This document shows, piece after piece, positions 35,706 to 45,013 of a stretch of DNA of 64,000 bases. Source of the DNA: Uliginosibacterium paludis (GTDB taxonomy: Bacteria; Pseudomonadota; Gammaproteobacteria; Burkholderiales; Rhodocyclaceae); NCBI RefSeq assembly GCF_039631355.1, contig NZ_JBDIVF010000008.1, positions 62,001 through 126,000 of the forward strand, given 5' to 3'. Below the pieces are notes generated by a model. That model made no database searches, was not told where the DNA came from, and saw only the letters and a list, made by a program, of their open reading frames with translations. Every line of letters begins with the position of its first letter. The stretch's first letter is position 1. A program made the translations under genes and the position numbers.

Positions 35706-37106
35706 TCACCCTGCAGGCCGGTGCCCCGAAATCGTGGCGCCGGCCTGCTGCCCCAACTGGACCAGCCACAGCAGCGAGCAGGCTGAAACCAGCGCCACAC
35801 ACAGGAACGCAGGCGGAAAATCCGCCGCCATCACCGTTCCATGCCCCTGCAGCCAGCCCGAGGCCTGCAGCGCAAAAGCCCCCACCGTGACCCCTGTCCC
35901 GGCCGCAAGTTGCTGGATGACGCTGGCCAGACTCGTCGCCCGGCTCATCAGCGGCTTCTCGATGTCGGCATAGGAGAGGGCATTCAGACTCGTAAACTGC
36001 AGCGAGCGGAAGCAGCCGCCCAAGAGCAGCGTGGCGGTGATCAGCAAGTGGGGCGTATGGCGGGTAAAGCCCGCGATCAGCGCCAGCGAGAGGGCCGCAC
36101 ACACGGCATTGCCGATCAGCACGCGGCGGAAGCCGAAGCGCTGCAGGATGCGGGCGGCCAGCGTCTTCATGAACATCGCGCCGGCCGCCGACGCGCAAGT
36201 CAGCATGCCGGACTCGAAGGGGTTCAGGCCAAAGCCCAGCTGCAGGAACAGCGGCAGCAGGAAGGGAATGGCGCCGATCCCGATCCGGAACAGAAAACCG
36301 CCGAACACGCCGACGCGGAAGGTGGTAATCCGCAGCAGTCCGAGATCGAGCACCGGATGGGCTTTCCGGCCCGCCGAGCGGACATAGCCGACCATCATCG
36401 CGGTCCCCAGCACGATGCCGGCAAGCGAGACTGGCAGCGACACCAGATGCCGGCCCGCGGTCGCCAGGCCCAGCATGAGAAAAGAAAGCCCGAAGGCCGA
36501 GAGCAGGAAACCGCTCCAGTCCAGCGGCGGCACGACCGGCTCGCGGATGTTTTCGACATGCCGTCCCGCCAGCACCAGCCCGATGATGCTGATCGGAATA
36601 TTGATGAAGAAGATCCAGCGCCAGTGGAACCAGGTGCTGATGAAGCCTCCCAGCGGCGGCCCGATCACCGGCCCCACCAGCGCCGGAATGGTCAGCCAGG
36701 AGAGCGCGCGGACCAGATCATCCTTGCTGGTGCTGCGCAGCACGACCAGCCGCCCCACCGGCACCATCATCGCGCCACCCATGCCCTGGATGAAACGCGC
36801 CAGCACGAAGCCTTCGAGCGTGCCGGACAGCGCACACAGGATGGAACCGCCCATGAACACGCAGATCGCGCTGCGGAACACCGTTCGCGCACCGAAGCGG
36901 TCCGCCATCCAGCCGCTCACCGGAATGAACACGGCCAGGCTCAGCAGGTAGGAGGTGAGCGCAAGCTTGAGCGCAATCGGATCCTCGTTCAGATCGCGGG
37001 CAATGGCCGGAAGCGAGGTGGCGATCACGGTCGAGTCCATGTTTTCCATGAACAGGGCGCAGGCAATGATCAGCGGCAGGAGAATGCGTCGCGGAATACG
37101 AGGCAT
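35706..37106 (-). CDS. MFS drug exporter, DHA2 family (HsrA-like)
   Basis: 466 residues with about 14 membrane segments. N-terminal FMENMDSTVIATSLPAIARDLNEDP, the motif-A region GWMADRFGARTVFR, and motif C GPVIGPPLGGFISTWFHWRWIFFINIPI are those of proton-driven DHA2 exporters. Start at 37106 (MPRIPRR) is chosen because the hydrophobic helix begins 7 residues later; an upstream ATG at 37181 would add 25 low-complexity residues. The 3' end contains a perfect 9-bp inverted repeat (35713-35721 / 35740-35748) that may act as a terminator stem. Convergent with the TRAP gene and divergent from the ABC gene. Confidence 0.88.
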   Translation of the reverse strand: MPRIPRRILLPLIIACALFMENMDSTVIATSLPAIARDLNEDPIALKLALTSYLLSLAVFIPVSGWMADRFGARTVFRSAICVFMGGSILCALSGTLEGFVLARFIQGMGGAMMVPVGRLVVLRSTSKDDLVRALSWLTIPALVGPVIGPPLGGFISTWFHWRWIFFINIPISIIGLVLAGRHVENIREPVVPPLDWSGFLLSAFGLSFLMLGLATAGRHLVSLPVSLAGIVLGTAMMVGYVRSAGRKAHPVLDLGLLRITTFRVGVFGGFLFRIGIGAIPFLLPLFLQLGFGLNPFESGMLTCASAAGAMFMKTLAARILQRFGFRRVLIGNAVCAALSLALIAGFTRHTPHLLITATLLLGGCFRSLQFTSLNALSYADIEKPLMSRATSLASVIQQLAAGTGVTVGAFALQASGWLQGHGTVMAADFPPAFLCVALVSACSLLWLVQLGQQAGATISGHRPAG

Positions 37107-37236
37107 GGGCAGAACGGAAACGAGCGGAGGAGAACCGGAATTCTGCGCCGCACGGCCGCGGCCCGCCTTGCCATTTACCAAGGCTTACCTCGGCGGGCAA
37201 ACGTTCTGCTGCAGGGACTTCGCCTACAATCGGCGC

Positions 37237-39033
37237 ATGCGACGCCCCGCCTCCTTCCTGCCCGAGCCACCCCGCCCCGGCGAATTCAAGCCGATGGACA
37301 CCCTGAACCAGCTCGCCCCCTATCTGTGGCGCTGGCGCGGCCGCATCGGCGCCGCCCTGCTCTGCCTGGTGGCTGCGAAAGTGGCGAACGTGTGGGTACC
37401 GCTGGTGTTCAAGCGGATCATCGACGCCCTGACGCTCACGCCCCAGCAGGCGCTGATCGTGGTGCCTGCGGCCCTGCTGCTGGCTTACGGCCTGCTGCGC
37501 TTCTCGACCTCGATGTTCACCGAGCTGCGCGAAATCCTTTTTGCGCGCGTCTCCCAGGGCGCGATCCAGTCGGTCGCACTGAGCGTGTTCCGCCATGTTC
37601 ACGCCCTCTCCCTGCGTTTTCACCTCGAGCGCCAGACCGGTGGTCTCACCCGCGACATCGAGCGCGGCAACCGCTCCATCGGCACGCTGATCAATTTCGC
37701 GATCTACAGCATCCTGCCGACCCTGGTCGAGATCGTGCTGGTGCTGGGCATCCTGCTGCACCAGTACGAGCCGGTCTATGCACTGATCTCCGCCCTCACG
37801 CTCGCGGCCTACATCGCCTACACCATCCGGGTGACAAACTGGCGCGCGGTGCTGCGGCGCAAGGCCAACGAGCTCGAATCAAGCGCCTCCTCGGCCGCCA
37901 TCGACAGCCTGCTGAACTACGAGACGGTCAAGTATTTCAACAACGAGGACTGGGAAGCGCGGCGCTACGAGGCTCAGCTCGATGCCTACAGCAAGGCGGC
38001 GGTACGCAATCAGCTCTCGCTCTCGGCACTCAACATGGGCCAGGCCGCGATCATCGCCTGCGGCGTCACCGCCATGATGTGGCAAGCCGCAGCCGGCGTG
38101 GCAGCAGGCCGCATGAGCATCGGCGACATCGTGCTGGTGAATGCCTTCCTGATCCAGCTCTACGCGCCGCTGAACTTTCTCGGTGTGCTCTACCGCGAAA
38201 TCCGTCAGGCCTTCACCGACATCGAACGCATGTTCCGGCTGCTCGGCACCGAACGCGAGATCCGCGACGCGCCCGACGCCTGGCCGCTGCCCTCCGGCCC
38301 GCTGGATGTGCGTTTCGAGCATGTGAGCTTCGCCTATGACCCGCGCCGGCAAGTGCTCGAAGACCTTTCGCTTGAAATCCCCGCGGGCCAGACGCTCGCG
38401 GTGGTCGGGCATTCGGGCGGCGGCAAATCCACGCTGGCGCGCCTGCTGTTCCGCTTCTACGACGTCTCCGCGGGCCGCATCCTGATCGGCGGCCACGATC
38501 TGCGCACGCTCCGCCAGGACAGCCTGCGCCGCGCCATCGGCATCGTGCCGCAGGACACCGTGCTGTTCAACGACAGCATCTTCTACAACATCCGCTACGG
38601 CCGGCCCGACGCGAGTGAGGAGGAGGTGTTCGCCGCGGCCCGTGCGGCCCAGCTGCATGACTTCATCAGCGCCCTGCCCGACGGCTATCACACCACGGTA
38701 GGCGAGCGCGGCCTGAAACTCTCCGGCGGCGAAAAACAGCGGGTCGCCATTGCCCGGACCCTGCTCAAGAATCCGGCGATCCTGATTTTCGACGAAGCCA
38801 CCTCAGCGCTGGACTCCCGCACCGAGCAGGCCATCGCCGCCCAGCTCGAGGCGGCCGCAGTGGGTCGCACCGCGCTGATCATCGCGCATCGCCTGTCGAC
38901 CGTCATGAATGCCGACCGGATCGTGGTACTCGAGGCGGGCCGCATCGTCGAGCACGGCACCCATGCCGGCCTGCTCGCACGGGACGGTCAGTACGCCGCC
39001 ATGTGGCGCCTGCAGCAGCAGGAACAGGACTGA
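37237..39033 (+). CDS. Atm1/HMT1-type ABC half-transporter
   Basis: 598 residues: an N-terminal six-helix exporter domain (about 30-330) and a C-terminal ATPase. Membrane part carries LLNYETVKYFNNEDWEARRY, the hallmark of the Atm1 family that exports glutathione-linked metal or persulfide. ATPase motifs are Walker A GHSGGGKST, Q-loop IVPQDTVLFNDSIFYNIRYG, signature LSGGEKQRVAIARTLL, Walker B ILIFDEATSALD and H-loop IIAHRLSTV. The start at 37237 gives the family N-terminus; TACAAT lies just before it and could be a -10. Likely role is detoxification of heavy metal/glutathione complexes (inference from family). Confidence 0.92.
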   Translation: MRRPASFLPEPPRPGEFKPMDTLNQLAPYLWRWRGRIGAALLCLVAAKVANVWVPLVFKRIIDALTLTPQQALIVVPAALLLAYGLLRFSTSMFTELREILFARVSQGAIQSVALSVFRHVHALSLRFHLERQTGGLTRDIERGNRSIGTLINFAIYSILPTLVEIVLVLGILLHQYEPVYALISALTLAAYIAYTIRVTNWRAVLRRKANELESSASSAAIDSLLNYETVKYFNNEDWEARRYEAQLDAYSKAAVRNQLSLSALNMGQAAIIACGVTAMMWQAAAGVAAGRMSIGDIVLVNAFLIQLYAPLNFLGVLYREIRQAFTDIERMFRLLGTEREIRDAPDAWPLPSGPLDVRFEHVSFAYDPRRQVLEDLSLEIPAGQTLAVVGHSGGGKSTLARLLFRFYDVSAGRILIGGHDLRTLRQDSLRRAIGIVPQDTVLFNDSIFYNIRYGRPDASEEEVFAAARAAQLHDFISALPDGYHTTVGERGLKLSGGEKQRVAIARTLLKNPAILIFDEATSALDSRTEQAIAAQLEAAAVGRTALIIAHRLSTVMNADRIVVLEAGRIVEHGTHAGLLARDGQYAAMWRLQQQEQD

Positions 39034-39052
39034 AACCTGCTTGACTTCCCGC

Positions 39053-40246
39053 ATGGAAGCGCTGTTCGACATCCGCACGGTCATGATGAGCGTCGGACTG
39101 ATGCTGGTGGCAGCGTCGGTCGGCATGGCTACGGCTGCGCGCATGATGCCGCGGTTCGCCTCGCTCCCGCTCTGGACCCTGGTATTCCTGCTCCAGGGCT
39201 GCGGCATGCTGCTCTCCAGCCTGCGCGGGGCGATCGCCACCCTGCTGGCCATCCTGCTCTCGAATCTGCTGATGGGCGCGGGCCAGGTCCTCATGCCCTT
39301 CGCACTCGCCCGCGACCTGGCCCAGCCCTGCCCGGTGCGGCGCCTGGGCCTCGCCACGCTGGCAGGCGCGCTGCTGTATGGATACGCCTACTGGATTACG
39401 CCCTGGACCGAGCTGCGCACGGGCGCCGTTTCGATTCTCGGCACCGCGGCCTTCCTGCTCTGTGCGCAGATGGTGCGCGCGCATCTGCGCAAACCGGCGT
39501 CCCCCGGCGTTGCCTGGGGCATGCTCTTCCCCCTGCTGATCATCGGGCTGATCCATCTGGTCGGTCTGACCCTCTCCGGCTGGCATGTGCTGCACAACCC
39601 GCCAGCGCCGGAGGCCTATCCCGGTGCGGCGGTGCTCACCAGCGGCCCGGCCCGCATGCCCCTGCTGCTGGTAGGAGCCCTGTGCATCGTGGCCCTCGCC
39701 TTCAGCGTGATCCTGCATGTCGCCTTGCGGCTCAATCTCGAATTGCAGCATCAGGCCACCCATGATGCACTGACCGGTCTGAGCAACCGCATCGGCTTTG
39801 AACAAGCCGCGACGCGCCTCCTGGCTGCTCATCAGCGCCAGCAGAAACCCTGTGCGCTGCTGTTCATGGATCTTGATCACTTCAAGCAGATCAACGATCA
39901 GCACGGTCACGCCGCGGGCGACCATGTGCTGGGCAGTTTTGCCGCCCTGCTGCGACGCGAACTGCGTCAGGACGATCTGGTCGCCCGCTTCGGCGGCGAG
40001 GAGTTCTGCGTCTTCCTGCCCGAAACCACGCCCGCCCAGGCCGGGCAGATCGCCCAGCGACTGTGTGACGCCGCCCTGCAACTCCAGCCGGTCTGGCAGC
40101 AGGTGCCCATCCGGCTCAGCATCAGCGTCGGACTGGCACTGCCCGGGGAGCATCACCGCACGCTGCACAGCCTGCTCGTCGCGGCTGACCACGCCCTCTA
40201 TGCCGCCAAGGATGCCGGCCGCAACCGTGTGGTCCTCGCCGCCTGA
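39053..40246 (+). CDS. Membrane-bound diguanylate cyclase (GGDEF)
   Basis: 397 residues. Six or seven hydrophobic segments fill residues 1-225, with no recognised sensor domain. The GGDEF domain follows: HDALTGLSNRIGFEQAATRLL, LLFMDLDHFKQINDQHGHAAGDHVLG, and the active site RFGGEEFCVFLPE. An RxxD inhibitory site (RQDD) lies five residues before GGEEF, so product inhibition is expected. It would make c-di-GMP. Starts 20 bp after the ABC transporter gene on the same strand, with no strong ribosome site, so co-transcription is possible. Confidence 0.93.
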   Translation: MEALFDIRTVMMSVGLMLVAASVGMATAARMMPRFASLPLWTLVFLLQGCGMLLSSLRGAIATLLAILLSNLLMGAGQVLMPFALARDLAQPCPVRRLGLATLAGALLYGYAYWITPWTELRTGAVSILGTAAFLLCAQMVRAHLRKPASPGVAWGMLFPLLIIGLIHLVGLTLSGWHVLHNPPAPEAYPGAAVLTSGPARMPLLLVGALCIVALAFSVILHVALRLNLELQHQATHDALTGLSNRIGFEQAATRLLAAHQRQQKPCALLFMDLDHFKQINDQHGHAAGDHVLGSFAALLRRELRQDDLVARFGGEEFCVFLPETTPAQAGQIAQRLCDAALQLQPVWQQVPIRLSISVGLALPGEHHRTLHSLLVAADHALYAAKDAGRNRVVLAA

Positions 40247-40363
40247 ATCAGAGGCGCCCGCTTGCCGTGCAGCGACACGCACGGATTGATGCATCCACCC
40301 AGGCGGCCGTGCAGAAACCAATCACCAAAACGGCGCACACATCCATCATTTCGCCCCAATAAT

Positions 40364-40384
40364 GCGCATACCCGAAAGCGCATA
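40364..40384 (+). repeat. Short direct repeat in the amt upstream region
   Basis: Two copies of GCGCATA, 14 bp apart start to start, at the edge of the only A+T-rich stretch before the ammonium transporter gene. Could be a tandem half-site for a regulator; too short to be sure. No sigma-54 -24/-12 pair was found in this 238-bp intergenic region. Confidence 0.25.
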
Positions 40385-40484
40385 GTATTTTTTACAAAGC
40401 ATGATTCCATTTAATTCAACAACTTGAGAAAACAGGCCCGACTGATGCTTCAAGCTCCGCCATCGCGCAAAACGGAGTTCCATA

Positions 40485-41687
40485 ATGGAGCAACTCAAAA
40501 CCTCGGTTGATGTTCTTTTCATCCTTCTCGGCGCCATCATGGTGCTTGCCATGCACGCCGGCTTCGCCTTCCTGGAGCTGGGCACGGTGCGCCGGAAGAA
40601 CCAGGTCAATGCCCTGGTCAAGATCCTGGTCGATTTCTCGGTCTCGACCATCGCCTATTACTTCATCGGCTACGGCGTGGCTTACGGGATCCACTTCTTC
40701 ACCGGTGCCGACACGATGACGGCCGACAACGGTTACGGCCTCGTCAAGTTCTTCTTCCTGCTGACCTTCGCGGCCGCCATTCCGGCCATCATTTCAGGCG
40801 GCATTGCCGAACGCGCGCGCTTCTCGCCGCAACTGGCCGCCACCTTCGCGCTTGTCGGCTTCGTCTATCCCTTCTTCGAAGGCATCGCCTGGAACGACAA
40901 CTTCGGCATCCAGCCGGCCATCGAAGCGGCGCTGGGCGCGAAATTCCATGACTTCGCCGGCAGCGTGGTGGTCCACGCGGTGGGCGGCTGGATCGGGCTG
41001 GTCGCCGTGCTCCTGCTGGGCGCGCGCCACGGCCGCTACAGCAAGGAGGGCGCTGTCTTCTCGCACCCGCCCTCAAGCATCCCCTTCCTGGCGCTGGGTG
41101 CCTGGATCCTGACGGTGGGCTGGTTCGGCTTCAACGTGATGAGCGCTCAGAAGATCGACGCCATTACCGGTCTGGTGGCGGTGAACTCCCTGATGGCGCT
41201 GGTGGGCGGCACGCTGACCTCGGTCGTGATCGGCCGGAACGACCCGGGCTTCGTCCACAACGGCCCGCTCGCAGGCCTCGTCGCCGTCTGTGCCGGCTCG
41301 GACATCATGCATCCGCTGGGCGCACTCGTCGTGGGTGGCGTGGCGGGCGCGCTCTTCGTCTACATGTTCACGCTGGTGCAGAACCGCTGGAAGATCGACG
41401 ACGTGCTGGGTGTCTGGCCGCTGCATGGCCTCTGCGGCGCCTGGGGCGGCATCGCTGCCGGCATCTTCGGCCAGCACGCGCTGGGCGGCCTCGGCGGCGT
41501 GAGCTTCTGGGCGCAGGTGATCGGCACGCTGGGCGGCATTCTGGTGGCCGTCGTGGGTGGCGGCATCGTGTACGGCACGCTGAAGAAAGTCGTGGGACTG
41601 CGCCTCGATCAGGAAGAGGAATACAACGGAGCCGACCTCTCGATCCACAAGATCAGCGCAACGGCCGAAAAGGAATCGATGTTCTGA
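40485..41687 (+). CDS. amt: Ammonium transporter
   Basis: 400 residues with 11 membrane helices. Key pore parts are present: DFAGSVVVHAVGGW (Asp and first pore His), LHGLCGAWGG (second His), and WNDNFG. The N-terminus MEQLKTSVDVLFILLGAIMVLAMHAGFAFLELG lacks the cleaved signal found in E. coli AmtB. The C-terminal tail is short and the usual glnK partner is not adjacent. GGAG lies 7 nt before the ATG. A strong terminator follows. Moves ammonium at low external concentration. Confidence 0.96.
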   Translation: MEQLKTSVDVLFILLGAIMVLAMHAGFAFLELGTVRRKNQVNALVKILVDFSVSTIAYYFIGYGVAYGIHFFTGADTMTADNGYGLVKFFFLLTFAAAIPAIISGGIAERARFSPQLAATFALVGFVYPFFEGIAWNDNFGIQPAIEAALGAKFHDFAGSVVVHAVGGWIGLVAVLLLGARHGRYSKEGAVFSHPPSSIPFLALGAWILTVGWFGFNVMSAQKIDAITGLVAVNSLMALVGGTLTSVVIGRNDPGFVHNGPLAGLVAVCAGSDIMHPLGALVVGGVAGALFVYMFTLVQNRWKIDDVLGVWPLHGLCGAWGGIAAGIFGQHALGGLGGVSFWAQVIGTLGGILVAVVGGGIVYGTLKKVVGLRLDQEEEYNGADLSIHKISATAEKESMF

Positions 41688-41733
41688 AAGCGGTCCGGAT
41701 GCCGGGTGCCATGCTCCGCGTCTGAACACGCTG

Positions 41734-41761
41734 AAGCCCGCAGCCTGCTGCGGGCTTTTTC
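41734..41761 (+). terminator. Rho-independent terminator of amt
   Basis: AAGCCCGCAG / CTGCGGGCTT with a CCTG loop, followed by TTTC, 46 bp after the amt stop. Confidence 0.88.
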
Positions 41762-41910
41762 ATGTCCGGCGCGTCCGGGCCAACCGCATCGCGCCCGGCC
41801 GGGGACACGAATCCTGACAGCGCAGCACCGCGTGGCTGACTAGACTGCGAAGCCTCTGCTGCGACGAAGGCAAGCCGGCCTGATCCGCAGCCCTTGCCTG
41901 GAATCCTGTC

Positions 41911-42099
41911 ATGAAATCCCTTCTCGCCCTGAGTGCCTTGCTGAGCCTGCTCGCCGGCTGCGCCGTCCACGGCCATTCCCGGACGGTCCTCATCGACCCG
42001 GTCGGTGCGCACGAGCATCCGGCACATGAGCATGATCATGGCCGCGCTCATGAAGGCGACTTCTGTCCGCCGGGGCAGGCAAAGAAAGGGCGCTGCTGA
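41911..42099 (+). CDS. Histidine-rich mini-lipoprotein
   Basis: 62 residues. Signal peptide MKSLLALSALLSLLAGC with lipobox LLAGC (Cys17). The 45-residue mature part has nine His, mostly as HGH, HEHPAHEHDHGRAH, and ends DFCPPGQAKKGRC with two more Cys. This looks like a metal-binding envelope lipoprotein (Zn, Ni or Cu; inference). Ribosome site GGAA is weak and 10-15 nt from the ATG. Similar His-tailed mini-lipoproteins accompany metal homeostasis genes, but neighbours here (amt, EAL protein) do not indicate a metal. Confidence 0.7.
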   Translation: MKSLLALSALLSLLAGCAVHGHSRTVLIDPVGAHEHPAHEHDHGRAHEGDFCPPGQAKKGRC

Positions 42100-42105
42100 G
42101 CGCTC

Positions 42106-43374
42106 TCAGCCGGCGAGGCGCTCGGCCCGCCAGCGCTCGAAGGCAGGCGCCGGCAGAGCCCGGGCGTAGTAATAGCCCTGGGCAAACTCGCAGCCCAGGC
42201 GGGCCAGTCGGTCACGCATGGCGGCGGTCTCCACGCCCTTGGCGATGATCTGCTTGCCACGCCGGCGGCCGTGTGTCAGCAGGGTTTCGAAGATTTCGGC
42301 GTCTTCCTCGTTGCCGCAGGCGCCTGTGCTCAGCGGGATATCGAACTTGAGCATCTCGACCGGCAGGTCACGCAGCGCAAACAGCGAGCCCTCGCCGCGC
42401 CCGAAATCGTCAATGCACAGGCCGACACCACTGGCGGCGAGGCCGAACAGCGCCTGCCGGGCGGGTTCTGAGAGGCGGGAGAGTGCCGCATCCTTGATCT
42501 CGAAGCAGAGGCTGCGGGCGGCGAGTCCGCTGGCAGCCAGCCGCGCGGCAACGAAGTACTCGAAATCGGCCATTTCGAGCATGGAGGCGGAGAGGTTGAT
42601 TGAAATCCGCATCCGGATCCCCTGCTTCTGCCAGCAGGCAAGCTGCCGCAGCGCCTGCTCGATCACGCGCAGATTGAAGGTTTCGGCGTACTCCGGCTGC
42701 TCGGCATAGGCCAGAAACTCACCCGAGTCGAGCGCGCCAAGCCCGGGATGCTCCCAGCGCGCCAGCACTTCTGCCGCAACCGGCAGGCCGGTCCGCAAGC
42801 TGACCACCGGCTGGAAACCGAGCACGATTTCATCCTGCCGCAAGGCTTCGCCCAAGCGCTGGCGAAGCTGCCGCCGGAGCTCTTCAGCCGTGCTGCAACA
42901 GACTTTTGCCTGCTGCAGCCCGCCGCCCTGTGCGGCCGAACGGGCCAGCGCCTCGCTCGCCAGGCTGAAGAGTTGCCCGGCATCGCTGCCATGAATCGGG
43001 AAGATGGCCAGCCCGGCGGCCACCGGCTGGTCGCCCGCCCTTGCCCGGCTGAGCGCGGCATGCACCTTGTTGCTCGCCGCGCAGGCGCCCTGGAAATCAT
43101 CAACGGCCAGCAGGATGCCGAAGCGCTGGTGGTCGAGCAGCGCCATGCAATCGGTGATCCGGACCGCGCAGCGGATCGCCCTGGCGCACTCGCGCCATGC
43201 GGCGGTCTGGCCGGGATCGAGCGCCGGCACGGAGAGCAGCAGCAAGGCAACCTCCTGCCGCTGTCGCCCTGCCATTTTCACTGCCATCTCGAGGCGGCGG
43301 GCGAATGCCTCGCCATCCAGCATGTCGGGCAAGACCGGCGACGGCGCCGGCCGCGTGTCGTCCACGTATGCCAT
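42106..43374 (-). CDS. Degenerate GGDEF-EAL protein, probably catalytically inactive
   Basis: 422 residues. Residues about 20-165 look like a GGDEF fold without the GGDEF motif (LLDHQRFGILLAVDDFQGA, PVAAGLAIFPIHG). Residues 175-415 form an EAL domain: FQPVVSLRTGLPVAAEVLARWEHPG (EVL for EAL), ISINLSA, FEIKD, IDDFGRGEGSLFALRDLPVEMLKFD and AKGVETAAMRDRLARLGCEFAQGYYYARALP. Two catalytic acids differ: the second Glu of the (E)ITE motif is D295 and the Glu of AEGVE is K379. K343 and D322-D323 are kept. So phosphodiesterase activity is doubtful and a c-di-GMP-binding or protein-interaction role is more likely (inference). Confidence 0.88.
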   Translation of the reverse strand: MAYVDDTRPAPSPVLPDMLDGEAFARRLEMAVKMAGRQRQEVALLLLSVPALDPGQTAAWRECARAIRCAVRITDCMALLDHQRFGILLAVDDFQGACAASNKVHAALSRARAGDQPVAAGLAIFPIHGSDAGQLFSLASEALARSAAQGGGLQQAKVCCSTAEELRRQLRQRLGEALRQDEIVLGFQPVVSLRTGLPVAAEVLARWEHPGLGALDSGEFLAYAEQPEYAETFNLRVIEQALRQLACWQKQGIRMRISINLSASMLEMADFEYFVAARLAASGLAARSLCFEIKDAALSRLSEPARQALFGLAASGVGLCIDDFGRGEGSLFALRDLPVEMLKFDIPLSTGACGNEEDAEIFETLLTHGRRRGKQIIAKGVETAAMRDRLARLGCEFAQGYYYARALPAPAFERWRAERLAG

Positions 43375-43648
43375 GCATGACCTCCGCTCCCCTGAGGAGG
43401 GCCTCCAGCGTTATTGTTTTCAATGACATACGCTATGCCTTATGCCAGACCGGCTCAAGCGACGTGCGTCGGCAAGATTGTGCACTTGCACCAAAACCCG
43501 CCCGTTCGGCCCATTGACCGCGGCGATCACGGCCTCGTGGATCTTGTGCAGCGCACTTCACCGGCGTGGCAAAAATACGTCACCGCCGCCGGCGCCCGGC
43601 CCGACGGGGCACAATGGCAACCCTCCGTCTGACAGGAATCCTGCCCTC

Positions 43649-44950
43649 ATGCGACCGTTTCGCCTGCTCCCCCTTCTTGCCCTGCCCCTCCTGATCGGCG
43701 CCTGTCAGCAGGCCCCCGCACGACCGGAAAACCCTGCGACACGCCCGCAGGCCGAGCAGTCCGCACCGGGTGCCGCCACACGCGGCGGGCTGGGTGGCAC
43801 GGTCATCCGGGTGACGAGCCTGGCAGCAAACGGCCCCGGCTCGCTGCGCGCGGCGCTCGAAGCCGCCGGCCCCCGCGTCATCGTCTTCGAAATCGCGGGC
43901 GTGATCGACCTCAACCGGCAGGATCTGGTGCTCGACCAGCCTTTCGTGACCATCGCCGGGCAGACTGCACCGAGCCCCGGTATCACGCTGATCCGGGGTG
44001 GCATGAAGATCCGGGCGCATGATGTCGTCATGCAGCATCTGCGTTTCCGGATGGGCGACGCCGGTCTGCCCAAAGGCAACGGCTACGAAGTCGATGTGTC
44101 GATCGAGGGACGCAATGCCCACAACGTGTGGGTCGATCACTGCTCGGTCGCCTGGGGCACGGACGAGAACCTCTCCATCTCCGGCCCCCGCTACGACGGG
44201 CCGGAAGGCACAGCCCGCCGCGTCACGCTGTCGAGCAACATCATCGCCGAAGGACTGGTGACCTCGACCCACAAGAAGGGCGCGCATTCGATGGGCACGC
44301 TGGTGCACGACGACGTGCGCGATGTGCTCATCCAGGGCAACCTCTACGCCAACAACGCGGACCGCAATCCATGGTTCAAGGGCGGCAGCACCGGCGCGCT
44401 GATCAACAACTACATCCACAACCCCGGCAAGTGGGCGATCCGCCTGGGCTACAACCCGAAGGAATGGGAAGGTCGTACGCCGCCGCCCGCGCCGCGCCTG
44501 GCCCTCATCGGCAACGTGATGCAGCACGGTGCAGACACGCCCGCCACGCTCTCGATGATCGGCAGCAATGCGCCGGACCGCCAGGGCGAGGCCTTCATGC
44601 AGGACAACCTCGCCTTCCTCAAAACGGGTGCGCCGGCGCCGCTCGTGTCGGGCGGCATCTCAGCACTCGCGGCCTCACCGGTCCGGCTCGACACGGCCCC
44701 GATTCCGGCCGCCCGGCTGCGTGAGGCGATGCTGGCCAGCGTGGGCGCCCGCCCCGCCGACCGCGACAGCGTGGACAAGCGCCTGCTGCGCGAGATTCTG
44801 AACGGCACCGGCCGCCAGATCGACAGCCAGAATGAAGTCGGCGGTTATCCCGAGGCCAGCCCGGTGCGCCGTGCGCTCGATGTGCCGGCCGAGCCGGCCC
44901 GCCAGCAGGCCTGGCTGGAGGCTTACGCGCGGGAAGTGGAAGGCCGCTGA
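43649..44950 (+). CDS. Pectate-lyase-like beta-helix lipoprotein
   Basis: 433 residues. Lipobox LLIGAC (Cys19) marks an outer-membrane lipoprotein; a short linker follows. The body has pectate-lyase (PL1-like) repeats: TVIRVTSLAANGPGSLRAALEAAGPRVIVFEIAGVIDL, FVTIAGQTAPSPGITLIRGG, NVWVDHCSVAWGTDENLSIS, SSNIIAEGL and ALINNYIHNPG. The WVDHCS strand is the usual Ca-site; a catalytic Arg comparable with RFG is not obvious. Lacks the four-Cys module of the other two pectinases. The ATG at 43649 is chosen because the upstream extension has no similarity and the lipoprotein signal starts there. Substrate is probably a polyuronide. Confidence 0.85.
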   Translation: MRPFRLLPLLALPLLIGACQQAPARPENPATRPQAEQSAPGAATRGGLGGTVIRVTSLAANGPGSLRAALEAAGPRVIVFEIAGVIDLNRQDLVLDQPFVTIAGQTAPSPGITLIRGGMKIRAHDVVMQHLRFRMGDAGLPKGNGYEVDVSIEGRNAHNVWVDHCSVAWGTDENLSISGPRYDGPEGTARRVTLSSNIIAEGLVTSTHKKGAHSMGTLVHDDVRDVLIQGNLYANNADRNPWFKGGSTGALINNYIHNPGKWAIRLGYNPKEWEGRTPPPAPRLALIGNVMQHGADTPATLSMIGSNAPDRQGEAFMQDNLAFLKTGAPAPLVSGGISALAASPVRLDTAPIPAARLREAMLASVGARPADRDSVDKRLLREILNGTGRQIDSQNEVGGYPEASPVRRALDVPAEPARQQAWLEAYAREVEGR

Positions 44951-44970
44951 ATCCGGCCCGGCAGACAGCA

Positions 44971-44999
44971 CAAGGGGCGCCGCGGCGCCCCTTGTTTTT
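44971..44999. terminator. Rho-independent terminator between convergent genes
   Basis: CAAGGGGCGCC / GGCGCCCCTTG with a 2-nt loop, followed by TTTTT on the plus strand. Very stable; serves the lyase-like gene and may also act on the emrB transcript. Confidence 0.92.
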
Positions 45000-45013
45000 G
45001 CGTGCAGGTGCGC

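Noticed and set aside
35841..38339. 832-codon plus-strand frame running into the ABC transporter in another frame
   Set aside because: Antisense to the MFS gene, then out of frame with the ABC gene; composition rich in Gln/His/Arg, no domain.
40247..40484. NtrC/sigma-54 control of amt
   Set aside because: No -24/-12 pair with correct spacing and no TGCACC-N5-GGTGCA palindrome in the 238-bp upstream region.
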